NCBI GenBank assembly: GCA_051649345.1
Contig: JBOFGX010000131.1
Span: 1 to 20,556, forward strand
Source: Leadbetterella sp051649345
GTDB taxonomy: Bacteria; Bacteroidota; Bacteroidia; Cytophagales; Spirosomataceae
DNA: 20,556 bases
Reading direction: 5' to 3'
Shown: one piece after another, positions 13,084 through 20,556 of the stretch
How the letters are laid out: each line of letters opens with the position of its first letter
Numbering within the stretch: the stretch's first letter is position 1
The notes under the pieces: generated by a model
What the model saw: only the letters and a program-made list of their open reading frames with translations
What the model was told of the DNA's origin: nothing
The model's database searches: none
Program-made: the position numbers and the translations under genes

Positions 13084-14961
13084 ATGATTACTGTGCGAGA
13101 GAGACCTTTACAACATTGGCTGCCCATTACCAAAAAAGAACTCGAATACCACGGATGGGAGGAGTTAGACGTTATTCTTATATCTGGTGATGCTTATGTA
13201 GATCATCCTTCCTTTGGAACGGCCGTAATTGGCAGAATTATTCAGAGCGAAGGATATAGAATTGGCATTATTCCACAGCCCAACTGGCAAGATGATCTTC
13301 GGGATTTTAAAAAATTCGGAAAACCCAAGTACTTTTTTGGTGTTACAGCTGGTTGTATGGACTCTATGGTCAATCACTATACAGCAAATAAACGTAAACG
13401 ATCCACTGATTCATATACGCCAGGCGGGGAAGCAGGTTTCCGTCCAGATTATGCAACTACGGTTTACACAAAAATATTAAAAGAATTATATCCAGATGTT
13501 CCCGTTTTAATAGGTGGCATTGAAGCTTCTTTAAGAAGGGTGACCCATTATGACTATTGGAAAGATATGCTTTTGCCATCTATACTTGTAGATTCAGGAG
13601 CTGACATGCTTGTATATGGTATGGGAGAACAACCCTTACGAGAGATCCTTAGACGGGTAAAGGCCGGTGAGCAGTTAAATGAAATCAAAGACGTAAACCA
13701 GATAGCCTTTATTGAAAAAAACGAGGTTATCGAATACAAGGATTGGGAAACTGTAGAACTAGCCAGCCACGAGGAATGCCTCAAAAACAAAATCAAGTAT
13801 GCTTCCAATTTCAAAATCGTAGAAGTTGAATCCAATAAGTGGCAAGCCAATCGTATTACACAAAAAGTAGGAGATACGACATTGGTTATCAATCCACCAT
13901 TCAAAACAATGGATGAGGCTGAAATGGACAAGTCCTTTGATTTGCCCTACACACGTCTCCCCCACCCCAAGTACAAAAACCGCGGGGCGATTCCTGCTTA
14001 CGAAATGATAAAATTCTCCATCAACATGCACAGAGGATGCTTTGGTGGATGTAGTTTTTGTACGATTTCGGCCCATCAAGGTAAGTTTATTGCTTCTCGG
14101 TCAGAAGAATCCATCATGAAAGAGGTCGAGGAACTAACCCAACATCCTGAGTTCAAAGGCTATATTTCGGATTTAGGAGGACCATCTGCCAATATGTACC
14201 GTATGAAAGGCAAAGACGAAAGCATTTGTGCTCGTTGTCAAGCCCCTAGCTGCATACATCCAGTTATTTGTTCAAATCTGGACACGTCACATAAGCCTCT
14301 TACCAATATATATAAAAAAGTAGATGCACATCCTGAGATCAAAAAGGCATTCGTAGGCTCAGGCGTTCGTTATGACTTACTTGTGGATGATTTCAATAAA
14401 AACAATACGGATCGCAACCATGATGAGTATATGGAGCAGCTGGTTACGCGTCACGTTTCTGGTCGTCTCAAAGTAGCCCCTGAGCACACATCAGATGCAA
14501 CCTTACGCGTCATGAGAAAACCTTCCTTTAAATACTTCAAAAAGTTTAAGGATAAATACGATAAGATTCAAGACAAACACGGGCTCAAGCAACCTTTGAT
14601 CCCCTACTTTATCAGTTCACATCCCGGATGTGAAGAAGTAGATATGGCAAATCTAGCAGCAGAAACCAAGGACTTAGGATTTAGACTTGAGCAAGTTCAA
14701 GATTTTACACCTACACCTATGACTGTGGCTGAGGTTATTTACTACACAGGTGTACATCCCTACACACTTCAGCCCATCAAAACACCCAAGACGCAAGAAG
14801 AAAAACTGGCTCAAAACAAATACTTCTTTTGGTACAAACCCGAAGTGAAAAATTGGATCAGAAGTCGCTTGATGAAGTTAGGGAGACCCGATTTATCCAA
14901 AAAGCTCGTAGGAGGGGATTATACACCCAATCAAAACTTCAAGAAGAAAAAGAAAAACTAA
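13084..14961 (+). CDS. YgiQ-family radical SAM protein
   Basis: This 625-residue protein belongs to the YgiQ (UPF0313) group of radical SAM enzymes, whose substrate I do not know. The cluster motif is C319-x3-C323-x2-C326 ('RGCFGGCSFC'), which would bind a [4Fe-4S] cluster for S-adenosylmethionine cleavage. The N-terminal region ('ELDVILISGDAYVDHPSFGTAVIGRIIQSEGY') is the typical B12-binding-like segment. A second cysteine group, C382, C385, C390 and C396, follows the radical SAM core and may hold zinc or another cluster (inference). 'GRLKVAPEHTSDATLRVMRKPSF' is also characteristic. The C-terminus is very basic (KKKKKN). It starts 25 bp after trpA and its stop overlaps the convergent symporter gene by 4 bp. 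Confidence 0.93.
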   Translation: MITVRERPLQHWLPITKKELEYHGWEELDVILISGDAYVDHPSFGTAVIGRIIQSEGYRIGIIPQPNWQDDLRDFKKFGKPKYFFGVTAGCMDSMVNHYTANKRKRSTDSYTPGGEAGFRPDYATTVYTKILKELYPDVPVLIGGIEASLRRVTHYDYWKDMLLPSILVDSGADMLVYGMGEQPLREILRRVKAGEQLNEIKDVNQIAFIEKNEVIEYKDWETVELASHEECLKNKIKYASNFKIVEVESNKWQANRITQKVGDTTLVINPPFKTMDEAEMDKSFDLPYTRLPHPKYKNRGAIPAYEMIKFSINMHRGCFGGCSFCTISAHQGKFIASRSEESIMKEVEELTQHPEFKGYISDLGGPSANMYRMKGKDESICARCQAPSCIHPVICSNLDTSHKPLTNIYKKVDAHPEIKKAFVGSGVRYDLLVDDFNKNNTDRNHDEYMEQLVTRHVSGRLKVAPEHTSDATLRVMRKPSFKYFKKFKDKYDKIQDKHGLKQPLIPYFISSHPGCEEVDMANLAAETKDLGFRLEQVQDFTPTPMTVAEVIYYTGVHPYTLQPIKTPKTQEEKLAQNKYFFWYKPEVKNWIRSRLMKLGRPDLSKKLVGGDYTPNQNFKKKKKN

Positions 14962-15884
14962 CTCTTCTTGTTTGCCCAGTAATTTGAGAGTATTGAGCCT
15001 GTAATGTTCATTAAGGGGGCAAAAATGGATGCCGCTAGTCCCAATGTAGCTAGCTTGCCCATTTCATTGGCCAAAGAACTTGCCAAACCTCCGTTTTGCA
15101 TCCCTACTTCCAAGGAGACAGCCCTTGCATCTGCTTCATTCATATTTAGCAATTTAGCAGATACATACCCTAGAAAAAAGCCGAAAACATTATGAAGAAA
15201 AACCACAAAAATCAATAAAAACCCTACTTTATTTAGAGCAGCATTACCCCCAGCTGTTACAACAACAACTATGTATGCAATCCCTACCATCGAAATTAAG
15301 GGTAAATATGCCTCGATTTTTTTGACTAAGCTAGGCAAGGTTACTTTCAATATAACGCCTAAGCCTACAGGAAGTAAAACCAATTTTATCATGTCTATAA
15401 ACATATCCCAAAATTCGATCTGCACCATACCACCTCCCAACAATTTCATAAGTGCAGGTGTAAGAACAGGTGCCAATAAAGTAGCTAATGTTGTGATCGT
15501 AATCGAAAGAGCCACATTGGCCTTAGAGAGCATAGCCATTACATTGGATGCTAGCCCACTCGGACTACAACCAATCAAAACAATTCCTGCGGATATTTCT
15601 GCATCAAAATCAAACATACTCGCTAAACCAAATCCCAACAGTGGCATGATAGTAAACTGACATACAAGCCCAATAACAACTTTCTTGGGAGATTTTATAA
15701 CCTCCGAAAAATCTTCCCAACCCATCGTAGCTCCCATTCCTAGCATGATTATTTGTAAACAGGGCTTAATTAAGTTTTTCAATTGAAAACCTTGTACTTC
15801 TATAAAATTTTCAGGAAAAAAATAAGCAATAGCAACAATAACTATGATGACAAGGGTATAAATATTCTTTCTGAGAAAATCCAC
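14958..15884 (-). CDS. Bile acid:sodium symporter (BASS/SBF) family transporter
   Basis: The 308-residue protein has about nine to ten membrane helices and is a Na+-coupled importer of an organic anion by family membership. Motifs are 'GMGATMGWEDF' near residue 50, the substrate-site segment 'IGCSPSGLASNVMAMLSKAN' (G105 onward) and 'EVGMQNGGLASSLA' (259-270), which correspond to the two crossed-helix sodium sites of the family. The real substrate in Bacteroidota is uncertain; bile acid transport should not be assumed. On the minus strand a box TAATTTTG (15956-15949) lies 64 nt before the ATG and may be its -7 element. Its stop overlaps the YgiQ stop by 4 bp (tail to tail). Confidence 0.92.
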   Translation of the reverse strand: MDFLRKNIYTLVIIVIVAIAYFFPENFIEVQGFQLKNLIKPCLQIIMLGMGATMGWEDFSEVIKSPKKVVIGLVCQFTIMPLLGFGLASMFDFDAEISAGIVLIGCSPSGLASNVMAMLSKANVALSITITTLATLLAPVLTPALMKLLGGGMVQIEFWDMFIDMIKLVLLPVGLGVILKVTLPSLVKKIEAYLPLISMVGIAYIVVVVTAGGNAALNKVGFLLIFVVFLHNVFGFFLGYVSAKLLNMNEADARAVSLEVGMQNGGLASSLANEMGKLATLGLAASIFAPLMNITGSILSNYWANKKS

Positions 15885-16090
15885 AATTATAATTTTTAAA
15901 AATGAATCCTAAATATAGATGTAAACTGGCATTCAGAAAGGCCTTTTACAAAATTATCTCAAACCAAACATTAGAAAATTTACCAAATTTAACTTCACGA
16001 ACAAAGGATTATAGTTGCAATACATTTCCGTAAAATCAGTCTTTCACCAAACTGAAAATCAATTTCATATAATTATTCCACAAGAAAAAT

Positions 16091-16117
16091 AGCCTTAAGG
16101 AGAATTGAGGCTTTTTT
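16091..16117 (+). terminator. Orphan Rho-independent-like terminator
   Basis: AGCCTTAA (16091-16098) pairs with TTGAGGCT (16105-16112) as an 8-bp stem with one G-U pair and a 6-nt loop (GGAGAA), followed by a T-run to 16117. No plus-strand gene ends nearby: YgiQ stops more than 1.1 kb upstream and the gene in between is on the other strand. It may end a small RNA starting near 16024. Confidence 0.5.
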
Positions 16118-16172
16118 GAAATCAAATGGCTAAATTACCTGTAAATCCAAGGGCAAAATGCCAATAATTTAC

Positions 16173-16180
16173 TATTTTTG
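16173..16180 (+). promoter_or_regulatory. -7 box of ffh
   Basis: TATTTTTG matches TAnnTTTG and ends 24 nt before the ffh ATG. No good -33 element is visible at the usual spacing. Confidence 0.45.
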
Positions 16181-16204
16181 CAATTCAATTTTCTTTCTTA
16201 AACA

Positions 16205-17521
16205 ATGTTTCAAAATCTTCAGGACAAACTCAATTCGGCGTTCAAAACCCTAAAGGGTAAAGGCAGCATTACCGATATTAACATTGCAAGCACGGTAAAG
16301 GAGATTCGTCGTGCTCTTGTTGATGCCGATGTTAACTACAAAGTAGCCAAGGATGTTACCGATAGAGTAAAACAAGAGGCCATGGATCGCAAGATCATGA
16401 TTGCGGTTGAGCCGGGTCAATTGTTTGTGAAAATTGTTCAGGAAGAGTTGACAAAATTGATGGGTAGCAATGCAGAGACGGTTAACCTTTTTGGATCGCC
16501 AGCAATTGTCCTTATTGCCGGTCTACAAGGCTCTGGTAAAACTACGTTTTCGGGGAAATTTGCCAGTTATTTAAAAAAGCAAGGAAAGCAAGTACTGTTG
16601 GTGGCATGTGACGTTTACCGCCCTGCCGCTATTACGCAGTTGCAAGTATTGGGAGAGCAAATAGGCGTAGAGGTATTTGCTGAGCCTGAAAACAAGGACG
16701 CTGTACAAATAGCTAAGAATGCTGTTGCACATGCAAAGACAAGTGGAAAAAGCATCGTAATCGTCGATACTGCTGGTCGATTAGCCGTAGACGAGGTCAT
16801 GATGACCGAGGTGGCTAATATCAAATCCACTATCCAACCTTCTGAAATTTTGTTTGTCGTGGATTCCATGACAGGACAAGATGCCGTAAATACAGCCAAG
16901 ACATTCAATGATAGGCTAGATTTCGATGGCGTAGTATTGACGAAGCTGGATGGTGACTCACGAGGTGGAGCGGCACTTTCTATTCGCTCTGTGGTTGACA
17001 AGCCAATCAAATTTATGTCAACGGGTGAAAAACTGGAAGACCTAGACATTTTCCATCCTGAGCGTATGGCCAGTCGTATTTTGGGAATGGGTGATGTTAT
17101 CTCCTTGGTTGAAAGAGCACAACAAGCTTTTGATGAAGAAGAGGCTCGCAAGCTCAACAAGAAAATGCGAGAGAACAAATTCGACCTCAACGACTTCTTA
17201 GGACAACTGCAGCAGATAAAAAAAATGGGAAATATCAAAGATCTAATGGGTATGATACCAGGTATGAGTTCTGCGATTAAAGATGTCGATATCAGCAACG
17301 ATTCCTTCAAGCCAATTGAGTCTATTATCCAGAGTATGACTCCAAAAGAGCGTGAAAAACCAGAAATAATTGACGGGAATCGCAAAAAACGAATAGCAGC
17401 AGGAGCAGGTAGAAGTATACAAGAAGTTAATAACCTATTGAAGCAGTTTGATCAAATGAAAAAAATGATGAAGCGTTTCAGCAATATGAGCCCAGGTGGT
17501 AAAATGAAGCTATTTGGCTGA
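16205..17521 (+). CDS. ffh: Signal recognition particle protein Ffh (SRP54)
   Basis: Ffh binds signal sequences of nascent inner-membrane proteins and, with SRP RNA and FtsY, targets ribosomes to the Sec/YidC translocons. The 438-residue protein has the N domain (1-90), the GTPase domain with P-loop GLQGSGKTT (106-114), DTAGR (188-192) and TKLDGD (246-251), and the methionine-rich M domain at about 290-438 ('GMGDVISLVERAQQAF', 'QLQQIKKMGNIKDLMGMIPGM'), ending 'NMSPGGKMKLFG'. Length and order are normal for bacteria. It has its own promoter and is followed after 106 bp by the E1 gene, which seems unrelated in function. The SRP RNA gene is not visible in the window. Confidence 0.97.
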   Translation: MFQNLQDKLNSAFKTLKGKGSITDINIASTVKEIRRALVDADVNYKVAKDVTDRVKQEAMDRKIMIAVEPGQLFVKIVQEELTKLMGSNAETVNLFGSPAIVLIAGLQGSGKTTFSGKFASYLKKQGKQVLLVACDVYRPAAITQLQVLGEQIGVEVFAEPENKDAVQIAKNAVAHAKTSGKSIVIVDTAGRLAVDEVMMTEVANIKSTIQPSEILFVVDSMTGQDAVNTAKTFNDRLDFDGVVLTKLDGDSRGGAALSIRSVVDKPIKFMSTGEKLEDLDIFHPERMASRILGMGDVISLVERAQQAFDEEEARKLNKKMRENKFDLNDFLGQLQQIKKMGNIKDLMGMIPGMSSAIKDVDISNDSFKPIESIIQSMTPKEREKPEIIDGNRKKRIAAGAGRSIQEVNNLLKQFDQMKKMMKRFSNMSPGGKMKLFG

Positions 17522-17627
17522 TAATAAAGACGCATAAATAAATTTCTTAAAATCAAGTTCTTCCTTTATCGTACTTAATCCAAGAATTAGTACTAATTTT
17601 ACATACAATTCCATAACCTGAAATTTA

Positions 17628-20042
17628 ATGAGCGAACTTCTTAATGGCTTTTTTGCTACCCAGGAAGTAGTATTATCGAAAGAAGAAATTCTTAAAGATT
17701 ATCGTTTGGCAGTAGAAAGCAGATGTGCAAGTCTACTGGGTCGCAAAGATGTTTTCATGGGACGAGCCAAATTTGGAATTTTTGGTGATGGTAAAGAAGT
17801 AGCCCAAATTGCACTTTCTAAAGTTTTCAGAAAAGGTGATTTTAGATCAGGTTATTACCGTGATCAGACCATAGTTGCTGCTACGGGAGGCCTAACTTGG
17901 CAACAGTTTTTTGCACAACTTTATGCTCATGCGGACATAAACCACGACATTTTTTCGGGAGGACGAAGCATGAACGGTCACTACGGAAATCACTTGCTTG
18001 ATAGTGAGGGTCAATGGCTCGATCAGACCCAACTTTATAATGGCATAGTGGACATTTCCTCAACAGCTGGTCAAATGCCTCGAAGTGTAGGTTTAGCTTA
18101 TGCATCCAAACTATATCGTGAGAATCCTGATCTTGTTCATATGACGGGTTTTTCAAATAACGGAAACGAGGTCTGTTTTGCTACGATTGGAGAAGGATCT
18201 ACATCACAAGGGATGTTTTTCGAAACCATTAATGCCGCTGCTGTTCTACAAGTTCCCTTGGTTGTATCTGTATGGGACGATGGATATGGAATTTCAGTAC
18301 CCATAGAATTACAAACGGCAAAATCAAGTATATCGGAAGTTTTGAAGGGATTCGAAAAAGAAGAAAACTCCAATGGTATTGTGATTCTGAAGGTGAAGGG
18401 CTGGGATTATGTGGAATTAGTAAAAACATACCAAAAAGCTGCCGTCATAGCCCGTGATTCTCACATACCCGTACTCATACACGTATACGAAGTTACCCAG
18501 CCTCAAGGACACTCTGCGTCGGGTTCCCATGAAAGATATAAATCCAAAGAAAGGCTCCAATTCGAGAGAGACTTTGATTGCAATTTAAGGCTTAGAAATT
18601 GGATTTTAAAGAATAAGGTGGCCTCAGAAGAGGAGTTAAAACAAATCGAACTCGAAGCGGACGATCTTACAAAAAAAGCTCGTAAATCGGCTTGGGATGC
18701 CGCTCAATTGGCTATTTCGACCGAGAATAAAAAAATAGTAGATCTATTTTCAAGACTTATAGCCACTGATCCTACTAACAACAATTGGATTAAGCTTAAG
18801 ACTCAATTTGATTCAAGCGTAGGTCTTTTCAGAAAAGATGGACTGAAGCTTTTGAAAAAAGTAAATAGAGAAATCCCCCTCTCCTCTTCCATGAAAGAAG
18901 AATGGAGAAAGGCAATTGTACAGTTTGAACGTAAATACAAAAAGATTTTCTCGGATCACTTGTATTCTGAGCATGAAAGCTCGCCATTAAAAGTAAAGCC
19001 GATCCCAGCAAAATATTCTTCTAATTCACCGACTGTAGACGGAAGAGAGATTATAAACACGTACTTTCATGCACTGTTTGAATCCAACCCCTTGGTATTT
19101 GCTCTTGGTGAAGACGTTGGTAAAATCGGGGATGTAAACCAAGGATTCGCAGGTCTGCAAGAAAAATTTGGTGAACTGAGAATAACAGATACTGGTATAC
19201 GCGAAACTACAATTATTGGACAGGGAATAGGTGCCGCCATTAGAGGACTTAGGCCCATTGTAGAAATTCAGTATTTCGATTATATCTATTACGCTCTGTC
19301 CACGCTTACGGATGATTTGGCGACGATGCGATACAGAACAGCAGGTAAGCAGATGGCTCCTCTTATCGTCCGTACTCGCGGGCATAGACTAGAAGGCATT
19401 TGGCATTCAGGCTCACCTATGGCAGTAATGATTCATGCCCTACGAGGAATCCATGTTGTAGTGCCGAGAAATTTTACGAAAGCAGCTGGTTTTTATAATA
19501 CACTTCTCAAAGGAGATGATCCTGGCCTCATTGTGGAGCCACTTAATAGCTATAGATTAAAAGAACAATTACCGGACAACCTTCAGGATGTTTGCGAACC
19601 ATTGGGCATACCCGAAGTCATTAGAAAAGGCACCGATATCACAGTTGTCACCTACGGATCTATGTGCAAAATAGTCCTGGATGCCTCCACAGAGCTTGAA
19701 AACGCTGGTATATCCGTTGAAGTTATAGATGTACAGACACTACTCCCATTTGATATAAACCATAGTATTGTAGAATCTATCAAAAAAACCAACCGCGTGA
19801 TTTTTGCGGATGAAGATATGCCAGGTGGTGGTTCTGCCTATATGATGCAACAAGTAATGGACAATCAAAACGCATATCAATATTTAGACTCCGCACCCAA
19901 ATGCATCCATGCTCAAGCTCATAGGCCCGCCTATGGAAATGACGGGGATTACTTCTCCAAACCCAATATTGAAAGTATCTTTGATACTGTTTATAATCTT
20001 ATGACTGAGGTGAACCCTCAGCGATACCCAAGTTTATATTAA
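17628..20042 (+). CDS. Fused alpha/beta E1 component of a 2-oxoacid dehydrogenase
   Basis: This 804-residue protein joins, in one chain, the alpha (about 1-400) and beta (about 465-804) subunits of a thiamine-diphosphate E1, which decarboxylates a 2-oxoacid and transfers the acyl group to the E2 lipoyl domain. The alpha half has the ThDP motif region G188-E-G ... W216-D-D-G (canonical GDG...NN is modified), 'SSTAGQMPRSVGLAYA' and 'QGHSASGSHERYKSKER'. The beta half has 'FALGEDVGKIGDVNQGFAGL', 'DTGIRETTIIGQGIGAAIRGLRPIVEIQYFDY' and the histidine region 'GHRLEGIWHSGSP' (H593). The organisation resembles branched-chain 2-oxoacid E1, but the substrate cannot be fixed from sequence. E2 and E3 genes are not in the window. 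A weak -7-like TAATTTTA (17594-17601) precedes it. Confidence 0.9.
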   Translation: MSELLNGFFATQEVVLSKEEILKDYRLAVESRCASLLGRKDVFMGRAKFGIFGDGKEVAQIALSKVFRKGDFRSGYYRDQTIVAATGGLTWQQFFAQLYAHADINHDIFSGGRSMNGHYGNHLLDSEGQWLDQTQLYNGIVDISSTAGQMPRSVGLAYASKLYRENPDLVHMTGFSNNGNEVCFATIGEGSTSQGMFFETINAAAVLQVPLVVSVWDDGYGISVPIELQTAKSSISEVLKGFEKEENSNGIVILKVKGWDYVELVKTYQKAAVIARDSHIPVLIHVYEVTQPQGHSASGSHERYKSKERLQFERDFDCNLRLRNWILKNKVASEEELKQIELEADDLTKKARKSAWDAAQLAISTENKKIVDLFSRLIATDPTNNNWIKLKTQFDSSVGLFRKDGLKLLKKVNREIPLSSSMKEEWRKAIVQFERKYKKIFSDHLYSEHESSPLKVKPIPAKYSSNSPTVDGREIINTYFHALFESNPLVFALGEDVGKIGDVNQGFAGLQEKFGELRITDTGIRETTIIGQGIGAAIRGLRPIVEIQYFDYIYYALSTLTDDLATMRYRTAGKQMAPLIVRTRGHRLEGIWHSGSPMAVMIHALRGIHVVVPRNFTKAAGFYNTLLKGDDPGLIVEPLNSYRLKEQLPDNLQDVCEPLGIPEVIRKGTDITVVTYGSMCKIVLDASTELENAGISVEVIDVQTLLPFDINHSIVESIKKTNRVIFADEDMPGGGSAYMMQQVMDNQNAYQYLDSAPKCIHAQAHRPAYGNDGDYFSKPNIESIFDTVYNLMTEVNPQRYPSLY

Positions 20043-20105
20043 AAACTATTGGATTTAGCAGCTTGAAGAGACGAATTCCAAGCCCTATCAGTATTCGTAT
20101 GCATA

Positions 20106-20340
20106 CTAACTGTAATCGATACAATTTGCATAATGATAATCTTTGTCTCCACTATAAATAAGCGATAGGATAACCTCATCATTTTGAACAATTTTACTAA
20201 AATAATCTAGTCCTTTAAACATCCTATCTTGAAGTAGTACTCGACTTTATTTCAAACGTATGTATCTTATTGTTCTCCCAATACAAGAGATCAATCTCGT
20301 TCCCTTGAGAATCTCGCCAAAATAATAGTCCCTGTATTTA
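20106..20340 (-). pseudogene. Remnant of a DUF4143-type AAA ATPase, C-terminal end
   Basis: Read on the minus strand from the repeat boundary, the sequence encodes 'GLLFWRDSQGNEIDLLYWENN' then 'IHTFEIKSSTTSR', then a stop. This is the DUF4143 C-terminal domain with its PD-(D/E)xK-like residues (EID, EIK). After a frameshift the continuation 'RMFKGLDYFSKIVQNDEVI' and 'LSLIYSGDKDYHYANCIDYS' ends at TAG (20106-20108), matching the usual tail of the family. So the gene was decayed by a frameshift and its upstream part is separated by, or lost at, repeat copy 3. These ATPases are common accessory proteins of unclear function in Bacteroidota. The fragment is surely not functional. Confidence 0.75.
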
Positions 20341-20556
20341 GTCGACCCTCAAAAAATACAAGAAGAGAAATTTTTCAGCAAATGAGGTGCGGCTGAGGTC
20401 AAGCGAAAGAGTGTTGTCCTGAATTTTTTATGTAAAAGGATAAGCAAAGGGAAAAAATTCGGACAATTTTTCGCTTGTGGGTTTTTGGCTTGGGTCCGTC
20501 CGTACGGCTTTTTGACCAATCAAAAAGTAAGTTCCTCCTGAATAGTGCAGCCACCA
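20341..20556 (+). repeat. MITE-like structured repeat, copy 3 (runs off the right edge)
   Basis: The left terminus GTCGACCCTCAAAAA and the following 216 bp are nearly identical to copy 2, except for a variable stretch at about 20417-20450. The 9-bp CAAGCGAAA/TTTCGCTTG stem, the CCGT/ACGG hairpin and the CTTTTTGA/TCAAAAAG hairpin are all kept. The left flank is TATTTA (20335-20340), the reverse complement of the TAAATA target found at copy 2. The right end lies beyond the window. It interrupts the DUF4143 pseudogene. Confidence 0.85.

Larger units (their letters stand above)
15885..16204. other. Divergent intergenic region upstream of ffh
   Basis: This 320-bp gap holds no coding gene. It contains the -7-like box for the minus-strand symporter (15949-15956), an orphan terminator-like hairpin (16091-16117) with a possible weak promoter upstream of it (16010-16017, TATAGTTG), and the -7 box of ffh. 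Confidence 0.6.

Noticed and set aside
16020..16117. SRP RNA (4.5S) gene next to ffh
   Set aside because: The conserved SRP RNA domain IV sequence and tetraloop are absent; the GGAGAA loop hairpin is only terminator-like.
16615..17385. 256-residue minus-strand open frame opposite ffh
   Set aside because: It is serine/isoleucine-rich, resembles no family, and lies entirely within a well-supported conserved gene; it is a shadow frame.

Overview
The window looks like chromosomal DNA of a member of the Bacteroidota, probably a Cytophagales-like lineage; the rank below phylum is inference. The evidence is an AT-rich sequence, Bacteroidota-type promoters (TAnnTTTG -7 boxes 17 to 29 nt before several start codons), weak Shine-Dalgarno signals, a fused alpha/beta 2-oxoacid dehydrogenase E1, and a PadR / PspC / head-GIN operon. 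Most of the window is ordinary core and housekeeping sequence.

Layout, left to right. The 5' end of a lactonase-like beta-propeller gene runs off the left edge on the minus strand. On the plus strand follow cysS (cysteinyl-tRNA synthetase), then a probable operon of a concentrative nucleoside transporter, a secreted protein of unknown function and an S41-family lipoprotein peptidase. The peptidase overlaps a convergent gene for a small multi-pass membrane protein. Next is a promoter with an inverted repeat around its -7 box, driving a small membrane ORF, a PadR regulator and an 825-residue PspC/GIN membrane protein. A secreted NTF2-like protein and a KDPG/KHG aldolase (GTG start) follow.

Directly at the aldolase stop codon lie two tandem copies of a non-coding repeat of about 330 bp; a third copy runs off the right edge of the window. 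After the tandem copies come a GT-C type membrane glycosyltransferase, an isolated trpA, a YgiQ-type radical SAM protein, a convergent bile-acid:sodium symporter family gene, an intergenic region with an orphan terminator-like hairpin, ffh (SRP54), and the fused E1 gene. Past E1, on the minus strand, is the decayed C-terminal end of a DUF4143-type ATPase, cut off exactly where the third repeat copy starts.

The most unusual element is this repeat family. It has roughly 15-bp imperfect terminal inverted repeats (GTCGAyCCTCAAAAA), AT-rich TAAATA-like flanks duplicated on both sides of copy 2, no transposase, and an interior that seems to fold. Comparing diverged copy 1 with near-identical copies 2 and 3, one internal stem carries three consecutive compensatory base-pair changes, and a second hairpin carries another. 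It therefore looks like a MITE-like mobile element whose RNA (or single-stranded DNA) structure is under selection. I do not recognise it as a named family.
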